NCBI RefSeq assembly: GCF_000759675.1
Contig: NZ_BAWM01000152.1
Span: 186,001 to 250,000 of the forward strand
DNA: 64,000 nt
Reading direction: 5' to 3'
From: Neobacillus niacini
GTDB lineage: Bacteria > Bacillota > Bacilli > Bacillales > Cytobacillaceae
The notes under the pieces are model-generated. The model was not told the DNA's origin. It searched no databases and worked only from the letters and a program-made list of their open reading frames with translations. The stretch's first letter is position 1; the number at the start of each line of letters is the position of its first letter. Shown here one piece after another: positions 43,269 through 53,045 of this stretch. The position numbers and the translations under genes are program-made.

Positions 43269-43328
43269 TTTTTCCTCTCCTTTTCCATATAAAAAGAAGG
43301 CATATCGATGCCTCCTCAATTTATTAAC

Positions 43329-44402
43329 TCAACTGGTTGCCTTGATGGTATCTACTGTTGTTTGGTCACAGGCTTTTACAAGCTTTACGATTAATTCTTT
43401 AGCAGCAGCGTAGTCATCTATATGGATCATGGAAGCATGTGTATGAATGTAGCGTGAACAAATTCCGATTACACCGCTTGGAACACCTTCGTTGGATTGA
43501 TGAACACGTCCTGCATCGGTTCCACCTTGTGAAACAAAGTATTGGTACGGAATATGGTTTGTTTCTGCTGTATCAAGAATAAACTCTCTCATTCCACGGT
43601 GAGTTACCATTGATCGATCAAGAATTCGGAGTAGTGCTCCCTTACCTAATTGGCCAAATTCTGATTTACTACCTGACATATCGTTTGCAGGGCTCGCATC
43701 TAATGCAAAAAAGATATCTGGATTAATCATATTGGCAGCTGTTTGTGCACCGCGGAGGCCTACTTCCTCTTGAACGGTTGCACCAGAATAAAGAATATTC
43801 GGTAATGTTTCATCTTTTACTTCTTGAAGCAGTTCAATCGCAAGACCACAGCCATAACGATTATCCCAAGCTTTCGCAAGTATTTTCTTTTCATTCGCCA
43901 TTGGAGTAAATGGACAAATAGGCAGGATTGCCTGACCTGGTCTAATACCAATCGCTTCCGCGTCCTCTCGATCGTCTGCACCGATATCAATCAGCATATT
44001 TTTGATTTCCATTGGTTTGTTGCGCTGTGCTTCAGCTAATAGGTGAGGCGGAATGGAGCCTATGACACCAATAACAGGTCCATTATTTGTGATGACTTGG
44101 ACACGTTGGGCTAATAGAACCTGACTCCACCAGCCTCCAAGCGGTTGAAACCTCAGCATCCCATTATCGGTAATTGCCGTTACCATAAAACCAACTTCAT
44201 CCATATGACCGGCAACCATAATCGTTGGACCATTTTGATTCCCTTTTTTGACACCAAAAATACTCCCTAATTTGTCTTGGACAATTTCATCCGAGTATTG
44301 AGATAATTGCTCTCTCATGAAGTTTCTAACTAAATGCTCATTACCTGGTGCTCCTGGAAGCTCAGTTAACGTTTTGAATAGATTTAATGTCTGCTCATTC
44401 AA
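43329..44402 (-). CDS. ytoP: M42 family metallopeptidase (YtoP-like)
   Basis: A glutamyl-aminopeptidase/endoglucanase-type di-metal peptidase of 357 residues. Motifs are AGHMDEVGFMV, AKAWDNRYGCG, QEEVGLRGA and ALDASPAND, supplying the metal ligands and catalytic Glu. TTG 44402 is chosen because GAGGGGG lies 9 nt upstream; the frame is open to TTG 44420, which lies within that site. YtoP is the B. subtilis homologue at this position. Confidence 0.88.
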   Translation of the reverse strand: MNEQTLNLFKTLTELPGAPGNEHLVRNFMREQLSQYSDEIVQDKLGSIFGVKKGNQNGPTIMVAGHMDEVGFMVTAITDNGMLRFQPLGGWWSQVLLAQRVQVITNNGPVIGVIGSIPPHLLAEAQRNKPMEIKNMLIDIGADDREDAEAIGIRPGQAILPICPFTPMANEKKILAKAWDNRYGCGLAIELLQEVKDETLPNILYSGATVQEEVGLRGAQTAANMINPDIFFALDASPANDMSGSKSEFGQLGKGALLRILDRSMVTHRGMREFILDTAETNHIPYQYFVSQGGTDAGRVHQSNEGVPSGVIGICSRYIHTHASMIHIDDYAAAKELIVKLVKACDQTTVDTIKATS

Positions 44403-44570
44403 AGTAAATTTCCCCCTCAATTGTGTATGTAATCATTATGTATATTTTCATCTTACTGAAATTTATCTTATCTTACCAACAATTAATTTGTCTGAAGGAT
44501 TTATTATGTTCTAGCTAATAAATGAGATATACTGGAAACAAGAGCAAATTTGAAATTTTGGAGGTGCCTT

Positions 44571-44897
44571 ATGAACTGGAAATCATTTATCCTTGGAGCC
44601 ACAGTCGGAGTAATCAGCGGCTATGCTGTTAAGGAAATCATTTCACAAAAAACATATGTATCACCTGAAAAGGTTTTGGAGAATGTAAAAAAACAATTTA
44701 ACCAAAATGGACCAATTAATGGCTCTTGGATACATATGGTAACGGAGCCTTTTGAGAAGCACCAAATCAAGTATCAGGTGTATAAGGGCGGAATCTCAAA
44801 AAGTAAGAATGGTGTAAACGAACAATTTGAATTCATTGCAGATGCATCGACCGGAACCCTTTTAGACGTTCAAGCTTCGACTAAGTTAGCCCTTTAA
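44571..44897 (+). CDS. ytzB: PepSY-domain small protein YtzB
   Basis: A 108-residue protein with one N-terminal hydrophobic segment (SFILGATVGVISGYAV) and a PepSY-like domain (EFIADASTGTLLDVQA). ATG 44571 follows GGAGGTG by 4 nt. The orientation and neighbours match ytzB of B. subtilis. Function is unknown; PepSY domains often modulate peptidases. Confidence 0.82.
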   Translation: MNWKSFILGATVGVISGYAVKEIISQKTYVSPEKVLENVKKQFNQNGPINGSWIHMVTEPFEKHQIKYQVYKGGISKSKNGVNEQFEFIADASTGTLLDVQASTKLAL

Positions 44898-44941
44898 AAG
44901 ACAGTAGCCGTATCCATAAGGGTACGGCTACTGTCTTTTAT
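44895..44941. terminator. Bidirectional terminator, ytzB/ytnP
   Basis: Perfect long stem AAAAGACAGTAGCCGTA/TACGGCTACTGTCTTTT between convergent genes. Confidence 0.92.
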
Positions 44942-44950
44942 ATCGTGTTC

Positions 44951-45790
44951 TTATTTTACCCTCTTTATACTGTCTGTCATTTGACCATCAATACCCCATT
45001 TGACGGCTCGATAAAATGCATCATGATAAAATGTAAACCATGGATTTTTATCTAATGCAAATGCGCCCCATTTCTCTTTCGCGGCAATCGAGTCCATTGG
45101 ATAATCGTCATATGCCATGACCCATAATGGGTTTCTATGAGCATGTGTTGGCATTAAGTCAGCCATATGAATGGCCAACTCCCCCTCATCCTCAATGATA
45201 AGAATAGAATGTCCATTGCTGTGACCACCAGTATGAAACATACTAATGGCTCCTAAACTCCATTTTTCATCAAAAGGAATAACTTGAGATTGTATTGCCT
45301 CCCAATTTTCTTTCCAGTATGTACTTTTTGAACGTATATTCGGATTCCTCATTTCATCCCATTCAATGGTTGAGGTAATAATCTTTGCTTTAGGAAAGGT
45401 TGATTTATAAATCCCATCTTCCAACTTTGTCAGACCGCCAACATGATCATTGTGCATATGAGTCATTAAAACATAATCAATATCCTCTGGATTTAACCCT
45501 AGCTTTTGTAAAGAGCCATCCACGTCAGATTCCGCTGTAACACCAAAATTCCTAAGTTGTTTTTCCGATAATTTCCCTTTTCCAAGGCCTGCTTCCACTA
45601 AAATATTCTTTCCATCCATTTGGATTAAGATTGGATCTGTAGGTAGTTCAATTTGATTTTTGTCATTAGGCGGATACCTTTTCGCCCATAACGGTTTGGG
45701 AACCACACCAAACATTGCGCCGCCATCTAAATTTGTCACACCACCGGATAACCAAGTAAGCTGAACTCTGCCAATTATTAAAGTCTCCAT
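44951..45790 (-). CDS. ytnP: MBL-fold hydrolase YtnP (quorum-quenching lactonase type)
   Basis: A 279-residue metallo-beta-lactamase fold with the metal motif HMHNDHVGG and downstream HTGGHSNGHS and MADLMPTHAH. B. subtilis YtnP degrades lactone signals of competitors such as Streptomyces; the same role is inferred. The position next to trmB is conserved. Confidence 0.88.
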   Translation of the reverse strand: METLIIGRVQLTWLSGGVTNLDGGAMFGVVPKPLWAKRYPPNDKNQIELPTDPILIQMDGKNILVEAGLGKGKLSEKQLRNFGVTAESDVDGSLQKLGLNPEDIDYVLMTHMHNDHVGGLTKLEDGIYKSTFPKAKIITSTIEWDEMRNPNIRSKSTYWKENWEAIQSQVIPFDEKWSLGAISMFHTGGHSNGHSILIIEDEGELAIHMADLMPTHAHRNPLWVMAYDDYPMDSIAAKEKWGAFALDKNPWFTFYHDAFYRAVKWGIDGQMTDSIKRVK

Positions 45791-45832
45791 ATGCTGCCCC
45801 CTTTGACCTTTTATTTATATTTTACCATACAC

Positions 45833-45863
45833 AAAAAGGACAGTCTTTTGATTAGACTGTCCT
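45833..45863 (-). terminator. trmB terminator
   Basis: AGGACAGTCT/AGACTGTCCT stem plus T5 on the minus strand. Confidence 0.82.
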
Positions 45864-45867
45864 AAGA

Positions 45868-46509
45868 TTAGTTTTGATATTTTACTTCAGAACGGTAAAT
45901 ACGGTTTCCCATTTCAGAGAACTTTTGTTCATATTCTGTCATGATGTTACCTTCAAAATCACTTTTATGAAGGTCAAGGCTTAGGAAGGTTAATAATAAT
46001 CCATATTCGGAAAAACTCTTCAATGAATATTCAAACAAGCCTTGATTATCGGTTTTAAAATGGATTTCACCGTTATCAACCAATATGTTTTCATAAAGCT
46101 TCAAGTAGTCTTTATAAGTTAGCCTTCTTTTTTCATGACGGGTCTTTGGCCATGGATCTGAAAAATTCAAGTAGACTCTGTCGACATCATTTTTTTCAAA
46201 ATATTTATTTAAATCACTGGCATTGACATTAAGTAGTCTTAAGTTTGGTAAATCTGCTTCAATTAAGCGATCTAAAGCAGCAACGATAACTGAATCATAA
46301 ATTTCTATCCCTATATAATTAATGTCAGGATGTGCCTTTGCCATTTCTGTAATAAAGCGGCCTTTTCCAGTCCCTACTTCGATATGAAGTGGCTGTTCAT
46401 TATGAAAAACCTCATGCCACTTTCCTTTATATATTTCTGGATTAGCGACAATATATTGCGGATGGTTCTCTATCATTTCCTTTGCCCAAGGTTTATTCCT
46501 AAGTCTCAT
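45868..46509 (-). CDS. trmB: tRNA (guanine-N7-)-methyltransferase
   Basis: SAM-dependent enzyme forming m7G46 in tRNA. The 213 residues show IEVGTGKGRFI (SAM loop), NFSDPWPKTRHEKRRLT and the tail KTDNQGLF. ATG 46509 follows AGGAGTGG and gives the same length as B. subtilis TrmB; the longer frame is rejected. Confidence 0.95.
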   Translation of the reverse strand: MRLRNKPWAKEMIENHPQYIVANPEIYKGKWHEVFHNEQPLHIEVGTGKGRFITEMAKAHPDINYIGIEIYDSVIVAALDRLIEADLPNLRLLNVNASDLNKYFEKNDVDRVYLNFSDPWPKTRHEKRRLTYKDYLKLYENILVDNGEIHFKTDNQGLFEYSLKSFSEYGLLLTFLSLDLHKSDFEGNIMTEYEQKFSEMGNRIYRSEVKYQN

Positions 46510-46579
46510 TTTGCCACTCCTATTAAAAATATTGTTTTTATTATTGGTAATAATGGGGGTTCCCATTAATGTATAAACA

Positions 46580-46616
46580 AAAAAAGAATTCACAACCTAA
46601 CTGTGAATTCTTTTTT
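46580..46616. terminator. Hairpin terminator between trmB and ytzH
   Basis: AAAGAATTCACA/TGTGAATTCTTT stem with A and T runs on both sides. It can end ytmP read-through on the minus strand. Confidence 0.7.
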
Positions 46617-46642
46617 ATTTTCACTTGAAAGGGTGTACCAAC

Positions 46643-46921
46643 ATGCCATTAAGTCATCAGGACCAAGTTTCATTACTAAAAGATATTTTAAATAATCATC
46701 AAACCGATTGCTGTGGGTCTGTTTCCGAATGTGAACAATTGGAACGATTAGTGAAATCTCTGATGGTTAACACACAGATTGATCAAAATGTTAAAAGCAT
46801 TTTACAGGAAGTATATAATTACAGTCAGAATGGTGCCCAAACAGCAGACCTAGACGAGCATATTCTTTCTAATCAAGGAAATCTTTCCCAATGGGTGTCA
46901 AATATTGACTCCTATTCTTGA
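46643..46921 (+). CDS. ytzH: YtzH-like protein
   Basis: A 92-residue hydrophilic helical protein, length as in B. subtilis YtzH, starting MPLSHQDQVSLLKDIL. It is preceded by GAAAGGGTG. It lies tail to tail with ytmP with no spacer at all (stop ends 46921, ytmP stop begins 46922). Function is unknown. Confidence 0.82.
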   Translation: MPLSHQDQVSLLKDILNNHQTDCCGSVSECEQLERLVKSLMVNTQIDQNVKSILQEVYNYSQNGAQTADLDEHILSNQGNLSQWVSNIDSYS

Positions 46922-47695
46922 TTACAAAAGTTCATCTAAAAAAGTAATCCATTTGCCCATTTCCTGAAGCCGGTCTTTGTTTTTGTAAAATTGAATTGAA
47001 GATAAGGTTTGAAGTGCCACATACCATTTCATTCTGAGCTTTAGATTTTCTGTTAACGGTTTTCCATACATGGCTAACCAGCTAATCCAATTATCTTCAG
47101 GAATATACCAATAAAGCAGCATACCGAGATCAATTGCCGGGTCTGCTATCATTGCACCATCCCAGTCAATTAAATACAACTGGTTGTCTTCCGTTAGCAG
47201 CCAGTTGTTGTGATTGACATCACCATGACAAACTACTTTCTCGTTACAGAAGACATTTGCTACCTCGTTTAATAGAAAACTCAGCGTTTTTTTTACAACA
47301 GGTAATGATAACACTTCTTCATCCAAATCCACGACAACTAACTGAAAAATCGTGTTCGGCTGTAAAGGCTGCTTTTCAAGCCTGCTTAACATGCCTACCA
47401 TCGGTTCAGAGCGGTGAATCTTCCTTAGCATCCTAGCAACACGTTCATGATTCATGTCATGAGGCTTTAATTCACGTCCAGGCAGCCATTGCTGTGCTGT
47501 AATCACATCTCCGTTTTCCAATCGTTTTGTCCAAACAAGCTTTGGGACGATTCCTTCTGCAGATAGTACTGCTAGAAATGGAGAGGAATTGCGTTTTAGA
47601 AAAAGCCTTTGATCTTTATAGCTAGCATAAAAGGCTTCTCCCGTTGCGCCCCCCGCAGGGACAATCTCCCATTCTTGTCCTAATATATGTTCCAA
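46922..47695 (-). CDS. ytmP: Aminoglycoside/choline kinase-like phosphotransferase YtmP
   Basis: A 257-residue protein-kinase-like fold. The catalytic loop is VCHGDVNHNNWLL and the metal-binding segment is LIDWDGAMIADPAID. The family includes choline and aminoglycoside kinases, and the real substrate of YtmP is unknown. The position between ytzH and pullulanase is conserved in Bacillus. Confidence 0.85.
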   Translation of the reverse strand: MEHILGQEWEIVPAGGATGEAFYASYKDQRLFLKRNSSPFLAVLSAEGIVPKLVWTKRLENGDVITAQQWLPGRELKPHDMNHERVARMLRKIHRSEPMVGMLSRLEKQPLQPNTIFQLVVVDLDEEVLSLPVVKKTLSFLLNEVANVFCNEKVVCHGDVNHNNWLLTEDNQLYLIDWDGAMIADPAIDLGMLLYWYIPEDNWISWLAMYGKPLTENLKLRMKWYVALQTLSSIQFYKNKDRLQEMGKWITFLDELL

Positions 47696-47790
47696 AATTG
47701 TTCACCTTCAATGTATGCCGTTCTCAAATGGGTCAAAAACACCATTTAGTAGTTAAATAAGAAAAAATAGTACAATCTATTTAGAAAAAT

Positions 47791-47824
47791 AAAAAAAGCT
47801 ATTGGACAATAACACACAATAGCT
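47791..47824 (-). terminator. Pullulanase gene terminator
   Basis: AGCTATTG/CAATAGCT stem with T7 on the minus strand, about 55 nt after the stop. Confidence 0.75.
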
Positions 47825-47879
47825 ATCTTACTAAATTTTATCTCCAATTAGCTTAGGTCGTCAAGTAAATCTGAACAAA

Positions 47880-50027
47880 CTATTTTTTTGCTAATATGGT
47901 TAAACATACCGGATCCAGCACTAATTCTTTTCCAAAAATACTTTGTATGGAAGAAATTCCCGCTTTTTTATCATTGGCAAGTACCGTCCATTTGCCATCT
48001 GGAATGGAGACAGGTTGTTTACCCCTTAGTGGATTAATCAGTAAAAGCACCTCACTGTATTCATTCGTTTGACCCTGAAAGGACAAACCAATGAGTGGAA
48101 CTGGAAGTGGTAAAATATGAGTATGGGCTCGTATCTCATCCTCACTTTTCATTCGGAAACAAGGTAACTCTTTTCGGATTTTAATCAAGCCTTTTATATA
48201 ATTAACATTGTCTGCATAAAGGTGCTTTCGATCCCAATCGAGCTGGTTAATATGATTTGGTGATTTATAACTATTCCCGTCGCCTCGTTTTGTTCGGAAG
48301 AACTCCTGACCGCTGTGAAGAAAAGGAATCCCCTGTGATAATAAAACAAGCCCAGTTGCAAGCCGGTGATATTTACTATGAAGATCATGATCTAAATCCG
48401 GGAGGCAAGAAACCAGTTTATCCCACATGGTATGATTATCATGGCATTCAACATAATTCACCGATTGAGAAGGTTCAGTTAAAAGCCCGTCAGCTTCTTG
48501 ATTTAATCCAATGCTGCCAGCAAGCACATCGATTGCTCCTTCAATATAATGCTCATTACCAAATACATAACCTTTATCATACAAATAAAAAGTATTACCC
48601 TTAATCGTATCGCGAAATTTATCATTAAATTGACCGATGTCAGGAAGCTTTGATTGATTCCGTATGATTGCTTTTTTATCAATGGGAAGTGGGGTATTCA
48701 GGTTCCAGCCCTCGCCAATAATCAGGGTTCCCTTTTGAATGCTGTCACAAGTCTTCCTAACTTCCCTCATGGTTTCAATATCTAAAATCCCCATTAAATC
48801 AAAACGAAAACCATCAATATGATATTCTTCCATCCAAAAACGTATGGAATCTAGAATGAATTTTTTCACCATTTTCCTCTCGGAGGCAATGTCATTTCCA
48901 ACTCCCGTTCCATTCGATGGAAAACCAAGCTCATTATGGCGAAAGTAATAACCCGGAACGACTTTTTCAAACGAAGAAGTTTCCCGAATATATACATGAT
49001 TGTAAACTACATCCATGATGACTCTTATTCCTTGACGTTGAATCGTATCAATTAATTGCTTCAATTCAATGATTCTTGCATAAGGATCAGATGGATTTGT
49101 CGAATAGGAGCCCTCAGGAACATTAAAGTGAATGGGGTTATATCCCCAGTTATAATCTTTACTCGGCTCTAATTCATCTACTCCTGCGAAATCATTGAAC
49201 GGCAGGAATTCAATATGTGTAATACCTAAATCTTTTACATAGGATAGTCCCGTGGGTTCACCGTCTTTGCCTATTGTATTTAGCTCACCAGCACCTAAAT
49301 AGAGTCCCTTATGTTTCACACCACTATTAGGATGGATGGTGAAATCCCTCATATGTGTTTCATAAATGATCGCGTCCACTGGATTTTCAATAGGAGGTAA
49401 TAAAGATTTTTCCATCCGCGTTTTCTCAAGCTTTACAATTACACCCAGCTCTCCATTCGCAGTGACTGCAACGGCATAAGGATCAACCGATTCTCTCCAT
49501 TCCTGGTTTACAAGCACTAAGAAAGTATATTGATAAAGTTCCAAATCAGAATTAACAACAATTGACCAAACACCTTTTTCCTCGCGTCTCATCTTGATAA
49601 TTTCAGAAAAAGAACTGTTTGAGTTCCGTAATTTTACTTTTACTTGTGCAGCTGTTGGTGCCCAGAGTTTAAAGTGCGTTTGGTTGTCCTTACATCTTAC
49701 TCCCAGGTCATTTCCATCATAGAAAAAACGTTCATCAAATGTATCTGTTCGAATAACTGCACCAATTTGAAGATCTGTTCTTCCACCATGGTCATCCATA
49801 ATCCAATAGGGATGACCAAAAGAAATTCCCTCAGAAAGCCGACAAATATATTTATTATAATTTTCAATTTGCTGCTTTTTGATAATTTTTAGTGGTTTAA
49901 CTCTGTGAGATTCATCAGTAATCGAGAAAGTGGAAGACAATCCGTGATGATAGGAAAGTGGAAGAAGAATCGTAATGATATCCATCTCATCTAAATAGGC
50001 TTGGAAAATACGTTCATTGGAGTTCAT
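47880..50027 (-). CDS. pulA: Type I pullulanase (AmyX)
   Basis: Cytoplasmic alpha-1,6-debranching enzyme for glycogen or imported branched maltodextrins. The 715 residues have an N-terminal extension, a CBM48-like domain (FKLWAPTAAQVKVKL) and a GH13 barrel. Barrel motifs are YNWGYNP, DVVYNH, GFRFDLMG (nucleophile Asp), IIGEGWN (acid Glu) and VECHDNHT. No signal peptide is present. The gene appears monocistronic. Confidence 0.95.
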   Translation of the reverse strand: MNSNERIFQAYLDEMDIITILLPLSYHHGLSSTFSITDESHRVKPLKIIKKQQIENYNKYICRLSEGISFGHPYWIMDDHGGRTDLQIGAVIRTDTFDERFFYDGNDLGVRCKDNQTHFKLWAPTAAQVKVKLRNSNSSFSEIIKMRREEKGVWSIVVNSDLELYQYTFLVLVNQEWRESVDPYAVAVTANGELGVIVKLEKTRMEKSLLPPIENPVDAIIYETHMRDFTIHPNSGVKHKGLYLGAGELNTIGKDGEPTGLSYVKDLGITHIEFLPFNDFAGVDELEPSKDYNWGYNPIHFNVPEGSYSTNPSDPYARIIELKQLIDTIQRQGIRVIMDVVYNHVYIRETSSFEKVVPGYYFRHNELGFPSNGTGVGNDIASERKMVKKFILDSIRFWMEEYHIDGFRFDLMGILDIETMREVRKTCDSIQKGTLIIGEGWNLNTPLPIDKKAIIRNQSKLPDIGQFNDKFRDTIKGNTFYLYDKGYVFGNEHYIEGAIDVLAGSIGLNQEADGLLTEPSQSVNYVECHDNHTMWDKLVSCLPDLDHDLHSKYHRLATGLVLLSQGIPFLHSGQEFFRTKRGDGNSYKSPNHINQLDWDRKHLYADNVNYIKGLIKIRKELPCFRMKSEDEIRAHTHILPLPVPLIGLSFQGQTNEYSEVLLLINPLRGKQPVSIPDGKWTVLANDKKAGISSIQSIFGKELVLDPVCLTILAKK

Positions 50028-50064
50028 TCGAGTCCCTCTCTTTCAGAACAGTTTCTCGCATACT

Positions 50065-50997
50065 TCACACCCTCGTTAATACGTTTAGTGCTTTTGTTTG
50101 AACATGGATATTTAAAGGAGTAAATCCTATATCCTCGCCATCTGCATGGACATATAAGGAGGATGAGGATTGAATGGAAATCATTCGTCCTTTAAAGGTC
50201 TTTACCTCTTTAAAACGGACATGCTTACCCCAAAATACGCTAATAAAAACCAATAATAGCTTTAACCTTGATAATCTATGAACCACTGTAATATCTAAGA
50301 GACCATCATCTGGCACGGCATCAGGCGCAATCATCATTCCTCCCCCGTAATAGGGTTGATTGGAAACAGTTACAAACCATGTTTGTTCAAGTATATGCCT
50401 TCTGTCGTCAATTGATAAATCAATTGTTGAGCATTTATAAGAAAACAGTTTATTCAGTAAAAAATACACATAAACCAACCGGCCTAAAGATAGTTTATTT
50501 AGCCAAGCTTTCACTTTTGAATGGTTCACTTCATAGGAAATTAATGCATCGAACCCTGCACCCATATTATTAATAAAGTAATGCTCCGAATCATCCTTCA
50601 TGGTGACCTTTCCAATATCAATTAAAGGTGCTTCCTCTTTTATCAGACGAAGGATGACCTTTAATGCTTCTTCTGGATTTGCAGGGATTTGGAAGCCTCT
50701 CGAAAAGTCATTTCCAGAACCTCCAGGCACGAAACCAAGAGTTATATTGTTATATTCTACAATTCCATTCACGACTTCACTTATTGTTCCGTCACCGCCA
50801 ACAGCAATAATGACTTTTTGTTCATTATTCCTTTCAGCAATTTGTTCTGCTAGTTTGATTGCATGACCATGGTATTTTGTAAAGAATGCCAAGTAAGGGA
50901 TCTTATCATCCATTAGTTTTGCTTCAACCTTTTTCCAGACGTTTAAACAGTAGCCATTTCTCGCTTTTAGATTGATAATAAAATAGATTTGTTTCAT
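50065..50997 (-). CDS. ytlR: Diacylglycerol/lipid kinase family protein YtlR
   Basis: A 310-residue DAGK-catalytic-type lipid kinase with the nucleotide motif GGDGTISEVVNGI and the PGGSGNDFSRG motif. ATG 50997 (MKQIYFIINLKARNG) follows AAAGG; longer in-frame starts at 51027 and 51063 lack ribosome sites, and 51063 falls in the tandem array. The lipid substrate is unknown. Confidence 0.88.
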   Translation of the reverse strand: MKQIYFIINLKARNGYCLNVWKKVEAKLMDDKIPYLAFFTKYHGHAIKLAEQIAERNNEQKVIIAVGGDGTISEVVNGIVEYNNITLGFVPGGSGNDFSRGFQIPANPEEALKVILRLIKEEAPLIDIGKVTMKDDSEHYFINNMGAGFDALISYEVNHSKVKAWLNKLSLGRLVYVYFLLNKLFSYKCSTIDLSIDDRRHILEQTWFVTVSNQPYYGGGMMIAPDAVPDDGLLDITVVHRLSRLKLLLVFISVFWGKHVRFKEVKTFKGRMISIQSSSSLYVHADGEDIGFTPLNIHVQTKALNVLTRV

Positions 50998-51025
50998 ACA
51001 ACCAACCTTTGCCACGTTAAATTTC

Positions 51026-51405
51026 ATTAGAGATTTGTCTTTAAGGTCCGTTCTTAAGGACAAATCTCCTAGTTCTCTTTAGAGATTTGTCCTTCATACC
51101 CCTTCTTAAGGACAAATCTTCTAGTTCTCTTTAGAGATTTGTCCTTCATACCCCTTCTTAAGGACAAATCTTCTAGTTCTCTTTGGAGATTCGTCTTTCA
51201 TACCCCATCTTAAGGACAAATCTTCTAGTTCTCTTTGGAGATTTGTCTTTCATACCCCTTCTTAAGGACAAATCTTCTAGTTCTCATTAGAGATTTGTCC
51301 TTCATACCCCTTCTTAAGGACAAATCTTCTAGTTCTCTTTGGAGATTTGTCCTTCATACCCCTTCTTAAGGACAAATCTTCTTTTCCTCTTTAGAGATTT
51401 GTCCT
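51026..51405. repeat. 52-bp palindromic tandem repeat array (7 full units)
   Basis: Units begin at 51056, 51108, 51160, 51212, 51264, 51316 and 51368, exactly 52 bp apart, with a decayed half-unit at 51026-51055. Each unit holds the inverted repeat AAGGACAAATCT-N15-AGATTTGTCCTT and a 13-nt linker (CATACCCCTTCTT). Units differ by only a few bases, which points to recent amplification. It lies between thpR and ytlR, so a thpR transcript running on would carry seven hairpins. Fifty-two is not a multiple of three and every frame has stops; it is not coding. Confidence 0.95.
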
Positions 51406-51416
51406 TAATCCCCTTT

Positions 51417-51986
51417 TTATTTTAATTGGTATATTTTTTTTACCTCGTATTTCGGTGTTTTATCTAAATGTGTTTGGTATAAAGCTACCTCGTTCACTTT
51501 AAATATTAGTGGATCTGGCTGTAGGTCATTCCAAACCTCAAGGAGTTTTTTATCAAAATGTTGATCTCCTGCCCACTTTCGGGCAAGGGTAATATGAGAT
51601 TTAAAAGGTCTAGTTTCAAGTTGAAAACCAGCTTCTACGCATGCTGTGAATACTTTATTCCTGACGGCCTCTAACTCCATACTTTCCTTCGTATCCACCC
51701 AAAATATACGGGGTGATTCCACTTTTCCGAAGATTCCAAGCTTGTTCAATTCTAATAGAAATCCCTTTGTTTCGCGTAATGCCTCGTGAACATTGTCCAC
51801 AGCATTGGATAGATTTTCATAAGGTGCATTGCCAAGAAAAGCTAGTGTAATATGCAAATCTTCATGGTGAATCCAGCGGTTAAATGGAAGAATTTCTTTT
51901 AACCTCTCACAATTCTTTTTCATCATGAGCTTTGTTTCTTCTGGAATTTTGATAGCAAAGAAAAAATGTGTTTGCTGATTCATTTT
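51417..51986 (-). CDS. thpR: RNA 2',3'-cyclic phosphodiesterase
   Basis: A 2H-phosphoesterase of 189 residues (LigT/ThpR, B. subtilis YtlP). The two catalytic HxTx motifs are HITLAFLG and HITLARKW. ATG 51986 follows AAGGAA. The stop is directly next to the 52-bp repeat array. Confidence 0.9.
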   Translation of the reverse strand, partial: KMNQQTHFFFAIKIPEETKLMMKKNCERLKEILPFNRWIHHEDLHITLAFLGNAPYENLSNAVDNVHEALRETKGFLLELNKLGIFGKVESPRIFWVDTKESMELEAVRNKVFTACVEAGFQLETRPFKSHITLARKWAGDQHFDKKLLEVWNDLQPDPLIFKVNEVALYQTHLDKTPKYEVKKIYQLK

Positions 51987-52050
51987 TATCATTCCTTTTT
52001 TCATTTTAGACTATTTTTTACCACTTGTATGTATTTTAAAGCTTAATACA

Positions 52051-52090
52051 AAAGAAAACGTGCACCAGATATTATTATCTGCTGCACGCT
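52051..52090 (-). terminator. dat terminator
   Basis: GTGCAGCAGATA/TATCTGGTGCAC hairpin and T-rich tail on the minus strand. Confidence 0.8.
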
Positions 52091-52097
52091 CCCTTTA

Positions 52098-52967
52098 CTA
52101 AATGACTTTATCTACAAGTAAACCACATTGTTTTTCAACTTCTTTTTCAAATAAATTTTGCAGTTTTTGAGTGATCGGTCCAGAGACTCCTGCACTGATC
52201 TTCTTTCCGTTAATTTCAATTACTGGCATAACTTCAGCTGTGGTACTAGATAAGAATACTTCTTCTGCTTCATCAAGTTCTGCCAAAGAAAAAGTCCGTT
52301 CCTGCACTGGGATATCATTATTGTTACAAAGATCCAAAATAACATCTTTGGTAATCCCTTTTAATATTAAGTGGTTTGATTCATGGGTTATTACCGTCCC
52401 ATTTTTCACAATAAAGATATTAGAAGAACTTCCTTCTGTGACATCCTGTCCGCGATGCTGAATGGCTTCGAAGCAGCCCTGCTCACTGGCTTTTTGTTTA
52501 GCTAATAGATTACCAAGTAAATTTAAGCTTTTAATATCACAACGAAGCCAGCGAATATCCTCCGTCAGGATTGCCTTTACTCCTGATTTCAGGTTTTCAA
52601 GCGGCCTTACTACCTTTATCGTATAGGCTACAAGTGTTGGTGCGACATCACCAGTTGGAAATACATGATTTCGAGGTGCAGTACCTCTAGTAACCTGCAT
52701 ATAAATATTGCCGGTTTGCAAATTGTTTTTTATTCGTAGTTCTTCTAACATTTCTGTAAGTTGTAGTGTCGTAAATGGTAATGTAATTCCTATACCTTCA
52801 GCACTTTTAACGAATCTTTTTAAATGTTCAGCTACCGTAAACATTTTTCCATTATATATACGAATAACTTCATAAACACCATCACCAAACTGATAACCAC
52901 GGTCTTCCACATCCACCTTGGCTTCCGAACGCTTAATAATGGATCCATTAAGTAAAGCAAATTCCAT
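52098..52967 (-). CDS. dat: D-amino-acid transaminase
   Basis: A PLP fold-type IV enzyme of 289 residues that makes D-alanine and D-glutamate. It shows DRGYQFGDGVYEVIR, the PLP lysine in CDIKSLNLL and EGSSSNIF. ATG 52967 follows GGGGAATGAG. It precedes thpR and follows pepV on the same strand, with its own terminator. It resembles B. subtilis Dat (YheM). Confidence 0.93.
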   Translation of the reverse strand: MEFALLNGSIIKRSEAKVDVEDRGYQFGDGVYEVIRIYNGKMFTVAEHLKRFVKSAEGIGITLPFTTLQLTEMLEELRIKNNLQTGNIYMQVTRGTAPRNHVFPTGDVAPTLVAYTIKVVRPLENLKSGVKAILTEDIRWLRCDIKSLNLLGNLLAKQKASEQGCFEAIQHRGQDVTEGSSSNIFIVKNGTVITHESNHLILKGITKDVILDLCNNNDIPVQERTFSLAELDEAEEVFLSSTTAEVMPVIEINGKKISAGVSGPITQKLQNLFEKEVEKQCGLLVDKVI

Positions 52968-53045
52968 GCTCTCATTCCCCTTTTTCATTTGGCTATTATG
53001 TTAAAGCGTCTGTTGATTTGCGCTCCAATCATCATAGTTTATTTT

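Noticed and set aside
48257..48604. 115-codon plus-strand frame inside the pullulanase gene
   Set aside because: It is antisense to a well-supported enzyme with all catalytic motifs and has no ribosome site.
51026..51405. Possible CRISPR array
   Set aside because: The full 52-bp period is conserved, including the part that would be spacers, and no cas gene is present. It is a tandem repeat.
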